The translations under genes and the position numbers were made by a program. A model generated the notes under the pieces. The model worked only from the letters and a program-made list of their open reading frames with translations. It searched no databases and was not told the origin of the DNA. From Epiperipatus broadwayi (lineage: Eukaryota > Onychophora > Udeonychophora > Euonychophora > Peripatidae), in the NCBI GenBank assembly GCA_028023455.1, contig JAQFVV010012397.1, positions 2,283,501 through 2,347,500 on the forward strand: 64,000 nt of DNA, in the 5' to 3' direction. Positions 14,501 to 29,500 of the stretch are shown piece after piece; positions within the stretch are counted from its first letter, which is position 1, and each line of letters starts with the position of its first letter.

Positions 14501-17500
14501 CCCTGTATTGTGATATATTTTTACTTTTAGGGAATGTTTAAATTTTATTAAATAATATCTGTTTTAATTGCTTAATCTTCAAAGACTTTTATTGACATTA
14601 TTTAATAAAAATTATTATAAAAAGAACATAGTTATTTAATACTTAATAAAGTGTAATGTTAGCAGAAAGAATAATATAAATATATTAATTGACTTTTGTA
14701 ATAATAAATATATATTAATTTGATACATGTGTTTAACATTCGTAAATATATAATTTTTTTTTTTGTAGGTATTTTAACTATGATTATAGTTCGAACTTTA
14801 CGTAGAGATATTGCTCGCTATAATAAAGATGAAGAATTTGTAAGTAGTAATAGTATTTTATATTTTTGTTATATGAAATGATAATTTTATTCCTCAATGA
14901 TTTTTTTTAAGGATATATTTTTTTATGAATATGAATATGTTATTGGGCAGAGAATTCATATATATATTTCCTTATGTAAACATGTATATTGTACCGGTCA
15001 CTTTGATTTTCTTTTGATCACCGAGGGCACGACTAGGTCACTAATTACCTAGAAAATTTAATTTACTTTGATCCAAAAGTTAACGATGATGATCAGTGCT
15101 ACCAGCTAGACTCACAGAGAGAAAGAGATCTTTAACATTGGTCAGACAATTGAGGAAGGAACACACAAACAAACATCAGCCAAAAATAATTATAAATAAT
15201 TTTCAGATTTATTAAATTTAAAATATTGGTCAAAGAAAATATGGAAGTGTGATCTAAATTTCCCACCTGGTTTATCAATGAGTGTACGAGAGTATTGTAA
15301 CATTAAACACCCTGGCAGATAAGTTTGTTTTCTCACCTAAGAATTAAAATGGATTTATAATGTCTTTCTAATAGCAATTTATGTAAACAAATTCCAGTTT
15401 CCTTTAGTTAGAGATTTAAAAACAAAACAGTCGTGTACAGAATACAATGAATGTTCACAGAACAATCTTTTCCTACAACCCAACAAAACCTCAGAATATT
15501 GTAGGAGTGTCATTTGCCCGCAAACACTCATGAAAGTTCTTGCTTAAAACCTTCAAGATTGATTCTGACAAAAAAGAAAAGATTATGGTATTACTAATCT
15601 GAAAGATAGGAAAATCAAAATCTCTACTGTTTAAGAAAAACAGAACAATACACTCTATAAATCGCTAGCCAAAAGATTTTCAGTCTGCAGGAAACAAAAA
15701 CCAAGATTGTAAAGTAATTAATGAGATTTAAATGATTATACATTCTTTTTAGATTAAGCTAGAGGTTTAAGCCCTGATTATATGAAAATGTTCATTACCT
15801 TTGAGGCATAATACTCTGTCTGGTTGATTTCCAGCAGAGCGTGCACAGTTTGTCTCTTTAGAGTTCATTACGGGGGTTTTGATTTCTATTTTTCGGGTTG
15901 GGAGTATGACGGCAATATTCGGAATCAGTTCTGGACTAAGGCATTAAGGCATGTTCATGGTGATGCAGTTATGGTGCTCCGGGATTTGTCTTGAAAAGGT
16001 TTAGCATAGCATATTGTTAATCTGATTTGTCAAGATAGGTAGTTTCTGCATTGTGGATGGATGATCACTGTTTCCAATGTCTTAGCATATTCACTTCTTC
16101 TGTTAGCAAGTAGCTAAGCAATTATATCTGAGCACAGCAAGCTGCAAATACTATTCGCCATATCTCCTCTTAGCAGGTCACAAAAATCTAACTTCAATGA
16201 TCCCCGAATATAAAAGTTATATAGATTAACAGTCCACCATTAGTGAATATAAAAGAATAATAACAGTCAAAAAACAGGAGCTTTTATATCAAATTGTTAT
16301 CTCCTGCTTAATCTTGATTAAAAGGTATTGCCCAGGGTAAATACTCTATCTCCCGCATAATTTTAATTAAAAACAAAATCTAACCAGGGCTCCTATCTAT
16401 TTTCACATATTAATTAAATTTAAGCAAATGAGAAAATAAGTCTCAGCTATTAAAATAGATTGTAATCAACAAAATAAAAAGAAACTTATCGCAATCAAAA
16501 CTTTTATTTTAAAATTAAAATGTTTTTATAATTGAGTACGTATGTTATGGCACATACTCTTAATAAATAAAAAAAAAAAAACATACCAAACTTTTAAATA
16601 CAGTTTTCTTTGAAAGCTTTATCAATATACATGTTAGTTTTGATTTCGTGATGGTTGCCTTTGAAGCAGATAAAGCATCCCGTTCAATATATGCAGAAAA
16701 ACTTTCTAGAAAGTGGCTATTAAAATCCATTATTTGTTTGATGACATTAATATTTTCTCATAATGAAAATGAAATAACAAAGGTATTGATTTAGTCTTAC
16801 CTATCATTTTAAATACTGAAATATTTAGTGTAATTTATACCAGCATTAAATGGAATCTACTAGTGTTTTTTTTTTAGTTCCAAGCAAATTGAAAAATAAA
16901 CGTAGTTTAAATTTAAAATTCTGCTTTGTTATTTTTAAATATTATATCTGGCATATAAAAGTAAACATTTTATATTTTGAATTTCTGTATCCCCCCCTCC
17001 CCTCCACAGAAAAATATTGGGGGGAAAAAATCAATATTCACCATGCTGAGAATTTTAAGGATTTTTAATTTTTGTTTGTTCACTATTTAAGAATAATTGG
17101 ATAACTTACTGGATTAGTTTTAAATTGATTAATTAAAAAAAAATTTTCAATCATTTCTGGACTTGAACCCTCAGTCACCATCCTAGTAGTAGGCAAAGAT
17201 GCTCTAATCATTACTACACAAGACATGTTATAAATAAATAGCACTAGTATTTTAAAATATGAAATGAAGTATATTTTGCTGCCAAATATTAGAATATAAT
17301 TTTTTTTAATGGAAATCTCTTAAAATAGGATGACAAGTATTGCACTGTAGATGTAGTTTGCTAATCAATAATTTATTATATTTCATTTTCTTGCAACTTC
17401 TAGTCCGTTGTATAAAAATATTTGCAAATTTATTTTCAAAACAATTTTAACTAATTTTATTTTAATTCAAATATTGATATTGATATTGCTAATTTCATTC

Positions 17501-20500
17501 TAGTTTATGTGCATCAATTTAGTTTGCATAGTACTTATTTTGAATATGAAATGCTATATGTTTTATTAAAGAATGAGATATCATTGATGATATTGTTGGA
17601 TTATAATGTACTTTGCACAGAGATTTTTTTTAAGTCAAAATATTATTTAATATGCATTTAAACACATATATATATATTCGTCATTTCAAAATGTTATTTG
17701 TAGGTAATAAATAGCTTGACAATTTTTATTTATGAGGATTCTTTTTATAAATTTATCTGGCTCAAAAGGTCAATAAAATTATTAAAAAAAAAAGTTAATC
17801 CCCATAATCACCATCAAAATTAAAGCATTTTCCTAACTCTGTACTAACTTTTTGAAATATACAAAGAGTCTCTGAAATGAATTTGAAAGATGATTGTACA
17901 AGATTTACCAGAAGTATTTGTTTTTATCAAATATCTGGCATCATATTTGCTTTTCATTTAATATCTAGACACTTTTTTCATACCAGCTCCATGTTATATT
18001 CATATAATTTCATGGGCTTTCTATAAATTACTCTATTGATAAGCTGTTTACTACTAGAAACACTTTCATTAGAGCATGTCTTTTATATCTGTGCATCCTC
18101 AACATCATTAATTTGAGTGTACTGTGATAATATAATTTTTTAAGGATTTTTTTTTTTATGACCCACCACAATAGTACACAAAATTTTAATCCAGTATATC
18201 TTCACTACCTATAGAAATAAATAGACTTCTATTTTTCAGGCCTGAGAATGTAATTTGTTTATAATTCTCATTTCAGTGTAAATAATATAATCAATCAGCT
18301 CTCGGATCTAAATCGGCATATTAATTAATTTATTATATATATATATGCTATTATTTACTGAAAGATTTAATGTTTGTCATGTAATAACTAATTTTATATG
18401 CATAAATAATTTAAAGGATGAAACTATGGAAGAAACTGGCTGGAAGTTAGTACATGGAGACGTTTTTCGTCCGCCAAGGCACACAATGTTATTTGCATCT
18501 TTGACAGGAGCGGGTGTACAAATACTTTGCATGTCCCTGATTACTATTTGTAAGATAGTAATTTCTTCTTTTTTTTTGTAATAGTTATTTATTTGTTCAA
18601 TTATACTTTGTAACAATATGCTTTTTTATTTAGTTTTTGCTATGTTAGGAATGTTATCCCCAGCATCTCGTGGTGCACTAATGACTGCTGCTATTTTCCT
18701 GTTTATGTTTATGGGGTACATTTTGAATCATATCATTGATATATTTCAAATTTTCATTTATGCATATATACATTATACTATATGTTTTTTTTTTTTTTCT
18801 ATAAGCTTGGTTGCTGGTTATTTTTCTGCTCGTCTTTATCGGACAATGCGAGGAGTTCAGTGGAAAAGAGCAGCATTTCAAGTTAGTGTAATTTCATTTT
18901 GTTAAATAATAGTTATTTTATAAAATATAATTCAATTCATTAGAATTTGTAGGTTTATATATATATAATAATATAGTGTGTGCATGAGATTTTCTTTTGC
19001 ATTAAGTAATATGTGAACAAAATAATAATATTTTTTTCTTGCCATTCTCTGTAAAAATTACCTTGAAATGATTTTGTATCTAAACATCTAAAAATTTTGC
19101 TTATTCTTTTGAAATGGTTGCAACTTAGATATGAAATCATTTGAAGATTATTTTTATATAACTTGATAAGAATAAATGTCTATTATTTGTTCATTTACAT
19201 ATATACATTAATGTTTATGGATCTTACGGTTCAGCAGTAGTGCATCTTACTACCATACATATTACACATATTCCAGGCCAGAGAATCCTTAATACTTTAA
19301 GATTCTAATCGGGTTTTAAATTTATTTTTTATTACATAGTTAGTCAAAGCTTTACCCAGCTAACCATCAAATATTGAGTGATTGTTAGTTAGAGAATAAA
19401 ATAAGAATTAATAACTTATCAAACTTTTATCATGCAACAATTGATGATAGGCATATCTTCTTGGTTTTGGAGAGGCCATTGCTCTGCAATGGGCTATTTG
19501 AAAGCTGTTTACATTAATGCTTACTCTTAGAATTAATAACAAAGTATATATATTTTTTTTAATGTGTAACAAACTTTCTATTTTAAGCAATTTTTTTTTT
19601 TTTCAATAAAAAAAATTTATAATAACTTATCAAGTAAAACTTTTTTATATTTCTTTCAGTCATTCTTTTTTTACCTATTATATTAAAGAACGAATACAAC
19701 TCTTATGTGTAAAAAAAAAAAAAAAAAAATCTCTTCCATAATGCTCTTGAAATGATGTCATGGTAAACGTTCTCTGAATTATGAGGAAATAATACTCTGA
19801 TCAAGAGTAATTGGTATAAACAGTTATTTTGTAATGAGTTTTATTATTGGTATCCTTTTAAGATTTAATGAACTTTATCACCAATATTTCAAAAATGCTA
19901 CTAATTAGTTTGTATTAGATTATTTGTTTTTGGAATAGAATTGTGAAATATTAAAAAAGTGAAATATTTGTAAACTTTTATGATAAATATATAGGAAAAA
20001 ATGGATAAAAAATTTATTGAATCCACATCTGTGGAACAAAAAAAAAAAAATACTATAATGGGATTAAATGTATATTGTGTGTGTGTGTGTGTGTGCAAAC
20101 TTAATTTGGGGGGGGGGGTAATTGAACATATACTTTGAAGTTGCAAAGTAGAATTGAATTAATAGATTATAAAAGTTGTCAAATATTTCTAAAGATGATT
20201 ATGGAAGAAATGATGGGATGAGGGAGGAGTAAATGTATGATAGCAAAATGACAATCAAATTTTTAATGTTAAATATAATTTACTTGTGAATCAATAATAT
20301 GGAAATTATAAAGAAGATTTATGATTAGTTTAAAAGATGGTTTTTGTGGAACAGAGTTTATATAAGTAATATATAACTGAAATACAGGCTTATTATATAC
20401 CTGCATCAATATGTGTAATATATAGGGTATATGAGCACAGACATTCACATGACCCAACACTCTATCTCATCACACTGATACACTTAAAACAAATATGTCG

Positions 20501-23500
20501 AAAAGATAAATAATCACCAATATACGTATTTCATGCTAAACCAGCAATCATCAGTTGGTCCAGATTATCATCTCTACATGTATATGAAATAAGTGCTCAG
20601 GTATATATTAAGGTAGCCAATCTTCATACTTTAATAGTAGAGATGTCTGCCCATCCCTCATATATGTATTAAATGGATTATGTCCTGTACATGAGGGATC
20701 AGATTGACTTTAGGTCAACATGGGTGTGATGAGAATCTCAGCCTCAGGGTGACCTTTGAGCATTCCATCATCAGATTTTCAATTGTATGGACAGTTGGAG
20801 AATGGAGTGGATTGAAGCCTGTCCATTAAAGTATGAAGATTGGCTATCTTAATATATATCTGAGCACTTATTTTATATATGTGTAGAGATGCTAATATGT
20901 ACCAACTGATGATTGCTGGTTTAGCATGAAATGCGTGTTTTTGGTGATTATTTATCTTTTCGACATATATGTGTTCAAGTGTATCAGTGATATGAGATAG
21001 AGTGGTGAGTGGTGGGTCGTGTGAAAGTCTGTGCTTATATACCCTGTATATTACATAAATCATATATATATATATATTAGAAGCATTTAACATAAAATAG
21101 AAAAGATAGAAAAAAAAAGAAAATAATTTTGAGTAATGTATTTGAATGAGAATGTTCCGTGAAATGATTATAAACCTAAATGTTACATATTTAAGCAGTA
21201 GTATAAGTTATTTACATGGCTGTTGAAATTAGTAATATATATGCCTGTATTGTTAAGATCTAGAAAATAAGAACTACGATTAAATGTGTAATTAAAGAGT
21301 GAGAGTTTAATAAAGAAAATACTGAACAAACTTTTAGATCTATAAGAAACAAATAACAAGAGAAGATTGTTAGATACTAAAGTGCATGTAAATTTATTGC
21401 TATAAATATGTCAGAAAATAGGGTTGAATGTGATTGGTAAGACTTGTTTTTCATTATGTCATATAATGCATACTATTTTGTATCATTTGTTTTTTCAATT
21501 TGTCTCAGTTCTCTTTTTATCAGGTGTATTAAAGTATAATATCATTCCTGAAAGATAAAATGTTTTCCATTATGCTCTTGAAATGATGTCATGGTAAACG
21601 TTCTCTGAATTATGAGGAAATAATATACTGATCAAGAGATTATTTTGACTTTAATTTTATTAGTGATGATTTATTACTAACATTTCAAAAATAGTTGTAA
21701 CTTAAATAATTTGTAATGATTTTTTTTTTTTTGTGGAAAATAACAATGAAATATTAAAGGATGAAAAATTGAACAGATAATATTGAAACAAAAAATGTTG
21801 GAATGAGGTAAAATACACATTAAGCAAAATTGTACTGATCATTAAAACTGTCAAATATTTTTACTAGATAGATTGAAATTGAGGAAATTACAAAAAAGGT
21901 GTCAATGTAGAATAGCAAAATGACTAAATAGGATTTTAGTGGAAATAACTATGTTTGGATTAGTGGTATTAAAATTATGATAGAAATAATATGATTAAAA
22001 TATAATTCTTGATAACTCTATAAGAAACAAATAACAAGAGAAGATTTTTAGATTATCACTAAAGGTACATGTAAATCTATTGCTATAAATAGAAGGTCAG
22101 AAAATAGGGTTGAATGTGATTGGTAACATTTGCTTTTCATTATGTCATATAATGCATACTATTTTGTATCATTTGTTTCTTCAATTTGTCTTTCAGTTCT
22201 CTTTTTATCAGGTGTATTAAAGTATAATATCATTCCTGAAAGATAAAATGCTTTCCATTATGCTCTTGAAATGATGTCATGGTAAACGTTCTCTGAATTA
22301 TGAGGAAATAATATACTGATCAAGAGATTATTTTGACTTTAATTTTATTAGTGATGATTTATTACTAACATTTCAAAACAACTTGTAACTTAAATAATTT
22401 GTAATGAAATTTTTTTTTTGTTGTTGTTGGAAAATAACTGGAATATTAAAAGATGAAAAATTGAACAGATAATATCGAAACAAAAAATGTTGGAATGAAA
22501 TGAAATACACATTAAGCAAAATTGTATTGATCATTAAAACTGTCAAATATTTTTACTAGATAGATTGGAATGGAGAAAATTACAAAAAAGGTGTCAATGT
22601 AGAATAGCAAAATGACTAAATAGGGTTTTAATGCAAATAACAATGTTTGGATCAATGATATTAAAATTATGATAGAAATAATGTGATTAAAATATAATTC
22701 TTGAAATAATTGGAGAAAATATATCTATGCATGTATTATTAAAAAAGTAAGATTTAGGATTAAACATGTGGTTGAAGATTCGGAGTTTAATAGAGAAAAT
22801 ATTGGATAGAATAAATTTTTATGTCTAAGAAACAAATGATAGGACGAGATTGTTAGATTATCAATATGGAAATCAATTGCTACAAATAAAAGAACAGAAA
22901 ATAGGGCTGATTGTTATTGATAAGACTTCTTTTCAATATGCCATAGAATGAAAACTATTTTATATCTTTTATTTGTTTGTTTTTTAGCACTATTCTTTTT
23001 ATTGGGTGTGTTAAAAGAATAATACTGTTCCTGAATGATAAAATAAATTTTCATAACTCTTGAAATGATGTCATGGTAAATGTTCTCTGAATTATGAGGA
23101 AATAATATACTGATTGAGAGTACTTCATATAACAATTATTTGAATTTAATTTTATCCGTATTGATTTATTAATATCTCAGAAATGCTTATAATTTAAATA
23201 ATTTGCAATTAAGCAATTTTATTTTATTATGAAAAAAATTATGGAATATTAGCAGGTGAAATATTTGAAAGCTTTTGAGACAAATATATAAAAAGAATAG
23301 TTGGATAGATAATATTGAAACCAAAAATATTGGAATATAAAATAGATATTAAATATATATATATATATAGTAGAATTACTTTTTCCCCAGATTATGGTTT
23401 AAAAGCTCTCTAAATGTTGAACAAAAAATCAAGAATAGAATGAATCCACCTATTCTTGGTAACTGGTTTTTATAAGCATATTTTTCTCAACATTGATGGT

Positions 23501-26500
23501 AATTCAGATTGAAATTAATTTATCAATTAGATGGAATATGAGACTTAAGAATTATTAATTAATTATACAAGGCTGGAGACAGCATCTCACTTTTAACATC
23601 TTGATTGTAATAATTAAACAATATTTAAATTTTAAATTAAGCATAGCTCAATTATATATAAACAAAGGGAGTAAATCACACTTCATCAGGTTATGATTTA
23701 AAAGCACTCTAGATGTTGAACCAAAATAATCAAGAATAACTTTGTCAACATTGTTGATAATTCAGAGTGAAATTAATTTATCAACCAGATGCAATATGGC
23801 GCTTAAGAATTATTTATTAAACTCATAATTAATTATTCAAGTCCTGGAGATAGCATCTCACTTTTAGCATCTTGATTGTAATAATTAAACAAGATTTAAA
23901 ATGTAAATTTTAAATTAAACATAGCCCAATGTATATGTAAATGAAGGGAGTAAATGAGTTTAATATTTCTTAAATGCCATATTCCATCTGATTGATAAAT
24001 TAATTGAATTACCCACAAAGTTGACAAAAACGTGCTTACAAACATCAGAGTGATCAAGAATAGGTGAATTCATTCTATTATTGATTTTTTGTTCAATATT
24101 TAGATTGCTTTTAAGTCATAACCTGGGGGAGAATGATTTATTCTCTTTGTTTACATATACATTAAGCTATATTTAATTTAAAATATACAGTAGAATTGTA
24201 TTGATGGTTCATAAGAACTGTCAAATATTTTTATAATTAGATAGATTGGAATGGATGAAATGGCAAAAAATAGAAAATAATTAAGTAGGACTTTAATGGA
24301 AATAGCTAATTTATTTATAAAGTAATATTAAATTGTGAAAGAAACTATTAAAATTAAAATGTAATTTTTGAAATAAGTAGAGAGAATATATATTGTAACC
24401 ATCTCTATACAGATAATAAGAACATGTATATGAAAAAAAATTATTTTCTTAAAACTAACTAGGCTAGCATGAGTTGGTAAATCTAAGGAAGGTCACAAAA
24501 GGTCCATGAAGATAATAACTTCTAATATTGATATTGGTTAAATTAGTTTTAAAATCCGTAAGCAAAATATCATTAGATAAATTTAATATTTGCAAAACCA
24601 GTAAATAGTTAATAACCAGGTCTATGAAATGAATATGGAATTCGAATTATGAATTAGGTGATAAATGAATTGGGATGTAGATGACTAAATGAACGAGCTT
24701 AAGAGTGAGGAGAAGAGAAAGAAAATGTGTTAGGGTGATGAATGATTAAGATGATGATAGATAAGGAGCCAATGAAGGATGAATCAATTATAATAATGAA
24801 TTAAGGTAAAATGAGGATGAAGAAATAAAAGAAAAATCCAGATGAAATATGAAAACAATGTTGATGATGAAGAATGAGATTCTGAACTATAAAACTAATA
24901 TTGTGTTAAATGACAGTAAGATAAGATAAAACAAAGTGAATTCTTGACTAAACCAGAATATTTAACCATGAAGTTAAAAATAAATTATAAGTTTTAAAAA
25001 CTAGAGAAGAAATTTACATCTTAAAGTTATGTTGAATCAGTAAAACTGTGAAGATAAACATAAGTCACATCAAAGCAAATAATAAAAAACTTTAGACATA
25101 AAAATTAGCATAAATTGAAAATTATGACTACCAACTAGTAATTTACTTTCTCAGGGTTCAAATAACTTGAATATTACTATTTTAAAAGATATACTTGGGT
25201 CAGTGAGAGGAATTTTGCCACTACCCAAATATAACAAATAAAAACAATTCATAAAACAAAATAGAATTAATAAAGAATATTTGGCAACCCCAAATACTAA
25301 CCATAATATGAACTTTAAGCTTTATGAAGTACAAATAAATTCTTAATAAAGCAAACACAATAATTTATAAACCATCTTTTAATAAATAACTATGGACAAT
25401 GTGATCAAGATCAATGAATGATGTGTCTAATGATTCAGATGAACAAGTTATCCAAAGCTAAATGTTGCATCTTTAAAATATTATTTAAAATAATACATGG
25501 GCTTAAGATCAACAGTGTTCTGATCAATAAGCCATAAATTCTAGATGTACTTTAAATGTAAGAGCTTACCAAAATCATTTTGATATGTTAATGCATAATA
25601 AAATATACTGTATTGATTGATGATGACTTTAAGACAATAAGATAATGTGGTGATAGCAGTAACAACAATACAGTGGATGGTGATTAGCAAGACCATAGAT
25701 GACCAAATATATTTTCAAAATAACAAGCTTTCTTTACACTATTTACAACTTACTAAAATAATAAATAATTGAAAACATATATATTTCAGAAACAATATAA
25801 AACAAGATATATTCCCTTTAAATTTATTAACAGTTTTGATACACTGATATGTCTAGTTACTGTTATTCATAATACCCATCTATATTATGCTATTGAGAGC
25901 ATTAAAGTATAACTAAACTTTACTAACAAGTAATATGATAGTGACAATTATTACTTAGTATTCAGCAATCAATTATATGAATATGGGAACAGACACCAGA
26001 AGTCAAATATATACAGGATACTAAACTTTGCTCATGTCCACAAAATAATCATCTCAACTATTAAAATGTCTTACCGATTCATCGGCGAACTACTGCTTGA
26101 TAGAAATAAAATAACATTGCATATCTCTTTTTATGCCATACACAAGTTTTAAAATTATTAATAAATTTTGTTGGCTTGCTTGTAAACTGTGCATGTATTA
26201 TTAAGATCTAAAATATAAGAATTAGGATTACATATGTACTTGAAGGTTGAGACTTTGACAGAGAAAATATAGAACTGAACAAACTTAATCTATAAGACAC
26301 AAATAGCAAGAGAAGATTATCAGATTATTAAGATGTATGTAAATCTATTGCTATAAATAGGAGACTAGAAAATAGGGCTGAATATGATTGATATGACTTG
26401 CTTTTTAATATGACATAGAATGAATATTATTTTATATCTTTTTTTTTTTTTTTTCATTTATTTTTAGAATTATTTTTTTATCAGATATATTAAAAAAATA

Positions 26501-29500
26501 ATGCTATTTCTAAATGGTAAAATTTTTTTCCCATAACATTCTTGAAATGATATCATAGTAAACATTCTCTGAATTATGAGGAAATAATTTACTGTTCGGG
26601 AGTAATAATTAGTATAAACAATTATTTTGAGTTTAGTTTTATTGGTGATGCTTTATTAAAAGCATTTCAAAAATATTTGTAATTTAGATAATATGTAATG
26701 AAATGGGAGTTAGGAAATTGGAACAAAATTATGGAATATTTAAATGGGAAATATTAAGAAGTTTTGAGATAAACAAATTTTTTCAATAGTCAGGAAAAAA
26801 TTGTAAATAGCTTTGAAATGACCACTCACACTTAAATGTTACTATGAAATTGTTTTTTCATTTGTCTGATGAGTATTGACTTCTATTTTTCATTTTGGTA
26901 CATCACTGTTACTTAATACGCATTAATTTCTATTGGTAATTGATTTTAGCCAGTTTTAAAACATTAATGTAATCTATATAATTGGGCACCAAAAATTTGA
27001 TTACTTTTAATAAAAATTCAGACAAGTCCGCTTTTTTTTTTTTTTTATCACAGGCTTGTAAAACTTGTATGTATTCTTTCTACAAGATATTATTTGCATT
27101 TTATTATGGTTTTATTTTTTTTTTAAATGTTAAAAACTGATATGTATTTCTATTATACACAACATGTCAAAATATAATATTAGTAAAACAGGCATTCCTA
27201 TTAATTTATCTCTGTATTCCCATTATTTTGTTTAATTTTACTGTATATGTATTTTTCAATAAATAAATTAGTTGATTTTTAATTTTCATTCATTTTTTCT
27301 TTTTATTTATTACTTAGACTGCAACTTTATATCCTGCTATAATGTTTGGAACTGGTTTCTTTCTTAACTTTTTCATTTGGGGAAAACATTCATCAGGAGC
27401 TGTAAGTTATTTTATTTTCCATGTTTTGTTTACTAACTTTTATTCGAAATTTTTTTTTTGAAAATTTATTGCTAATTTCTTTTTAGGTACCTTTTACCAC
27501 CATGCTTGCTCTTCTTTGTATGTGGTTTGGAATATCTCTGCCACTAGTCATGTTAGGTTATTATTTTGGTTATAGAAAACAGGTTAGTAATTATTATTTT
27601 AGAAATAGATAAGAATTACTAATTGTTTTCTAAGTATGAATAATTCTAAGTAATTATTTTATGGTTTTTACTTGCAACTTAATAATATAAATAACTTGTT
27701 GAAGTTTTATTATTTATCTCAATTGTTTCGAGGGGATAGCAATCTACTTTTAATGAAGATTAACTGTTGTTATTTTGTTATAATATTTTATTCCATAATT
27801 ATGGTGCCTCCCTTTGGATAGAAAACTTAACATATATACTTTTAAGATTTTGCCTATCAACTATCTGAAATAAAAAAAATTAAAATAAAATTTGAGAAAG
27901 TGTAGAAATGAAGTTTGCAATTAAATATCTGTCATCATCAGATAATTCAACAGGATTTTATTAATTGTTATGATTATATATATTATGTAAAAGTTGTATA
28001 TTCAAGTCAGTGTCAAGCCTTTACTTTAATGATTATATTTTACTTAAAGCTTTTAGATCTTGTAAATGACTAGTATGTTAAAAAAAAACATAACTTTTCA
28101 CTTCTTCATGAACTAATTGCCTTTAACTTTTAGACTAAGTTTAAAATTAGCAAATCTAATGTATTGCATTACTGATAAAAAAATCTGTCTGTACTAACTG
28201 ATAACACAACATGCATTACCTATACATTGTGTGCCAGTCAAAATCGTGTATTCATTCAACAAGACCAATAATCCAAGCAAAAGTACCTTGAATCCAACCT
28301 TGCACAAGATACATATGTCAGGTACAAAGGATGAATTCTAACCTATTTGCCTAAACTATTGCCTCTCTGACTAATGGATAACGTTTGTGATGACACTAGC
28401 AGTGCTTGGTCTTATTCCGTCCCAGCTGGAGGTCATGGTTCACATAGAGACTCAAAATAATAATGGGTTTTAATGGATTCTGACGATTGCAGAACGGTAC
28501 AGATATGATCCGATCAATTACTAATGGTTTGAACCGTAATAATGATAATTCTTTATGGCAACATTACAAAGAAGTGAATTTAAATCAAAGAAATATTTAA
28601 ATAAATAGAGTAATTAACCTTAGAGATTGGGAGTGATGACAAACAAAGCTTATTTAAATGACAATATTATAGGAATTTATTAAAGATTTTAGTACAAAAT
28701 AAGTAGTCTTTGTTTACAAAATATGAAAGATGGGCATTTAAAACACTATTACATTTAAAATCATTTGTGTATAATGAGTATGGGAAGCAAAATAGTTCTT
28801 AAATAAATAATTGACAATTATACAGTCAGATTTAAATAATTACAAAATTTGTTTGTAAAGGACGTGCCATCATGGCAGAGAGCATTTCAGGTTTGCTAAA
28901 TAAAGATATAAAATGATGAAGAAGGCAGTATGCTATTATAGATTACAACAAAATAAATGAGGTTTGCTAAAAGAAATTCCTGATATGTACAGGTAGATAA
29001 GAGAAATGTTGGCCTTCTAGCCAAAGCATGTCTCTGAATAATAATAAAATATTTTGATGTGCTGGACTTCCCAAACACATATTTTAAATGGCAATGCCCG
29101 AAAATGGATCCCTTGGTATGAACTATGTCTACTTTGAGGGAGTGTGAAAGATTGGACTGGTCAGTTAAATTTCCGAAGGTCCTAAGAGGTTTGTAGCAAA
29201 GCAAGAATAACAACAAAAAGAAATGATTGTATCTATAAATACACAATGCCTTAGACGTATATAGATAGATAGTGTATCATTAACAAAATAATAAATCCTG
29301 ATTAAAATCATTGTCTCCCTGATATAATGTAAAGTCCCAGAAACGTTAGGTCATTAATGAATGAATAGTAAATTATATTACAAAAAGAAAGGCAAGAATT
29401 AAAACTAAAAATATAAAATTGTTTTCCCCACTCATCACAGAAGATTACAAAATAGGACTTGTCTTTAATTAACATAAACTGGCATTAAATATCAAACTAA

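Larger units (their letters stand above)
19640..26800 (+). repeat. Long repeat family, ~690 bp period, five copies, interrupted by other elements
   Basis: Seen: the block CTTGAAATGATGTCATGGTA, followed by ACGTTCTCTGAATTATGAGG, recurs at ~19745, 21577, 22265, 23060 and (diverged) 26541. A second landmark, AACAAATAACAAGAGAAGAT, occurs at ~21349 and 22029, with diverged forms at ~22833 and 26297. Two adjacent units are about 688 bp apart and the next about 795 bp; larger gaps are explained by inserts. All copies have the same orientation. No coding frame. It could be a local tandem duplication of a nonautonomous element or a satellite seed. Confidence 0.78.
18882..27317. other. TM9SF4 intron of 8.4 kb made largely of a ~690 bp repeat family with nested inserts
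   Basis: Contains copies of a long repeat unit between ~19640 and 26800, a foldback element at ~20410-21056, a compound palindrome at ~23380-24185 and a ~1.8 kb insert at ~24405-26190. A (TG)n run lies at 20075-20094 and an 11-G run at 20108-20118. A tRNA-like stretch (GGTTCAGCAGTAGTGCATC) occurs near 19228. Confidence 0.7.

Noticed and set aside
17153-17224. Functional tRNA gene
   Set aside because: A and B boxes are present but the acceptor and T stems do not pair, so it is at most a tRNA-derived remnant.
18377-18616. Minus-strand open frame overlapping TM9SF4 exon 7
   Set aside because: It is the antisense shadow of a conserved exon.
20075-20118. G-quadruplex or Z-DNA regulatory element at the (TG)n and G11 run
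   Set aside because: A single G run cannot form a classical quadruplex alone, and the (TG)n is short and inside a repeat; more likely a microsatellite.
28896-29246. 116-codon minus-strand open frame
   Set aside because: No family motif; lies in a noncoding insert and looks fortuitous.
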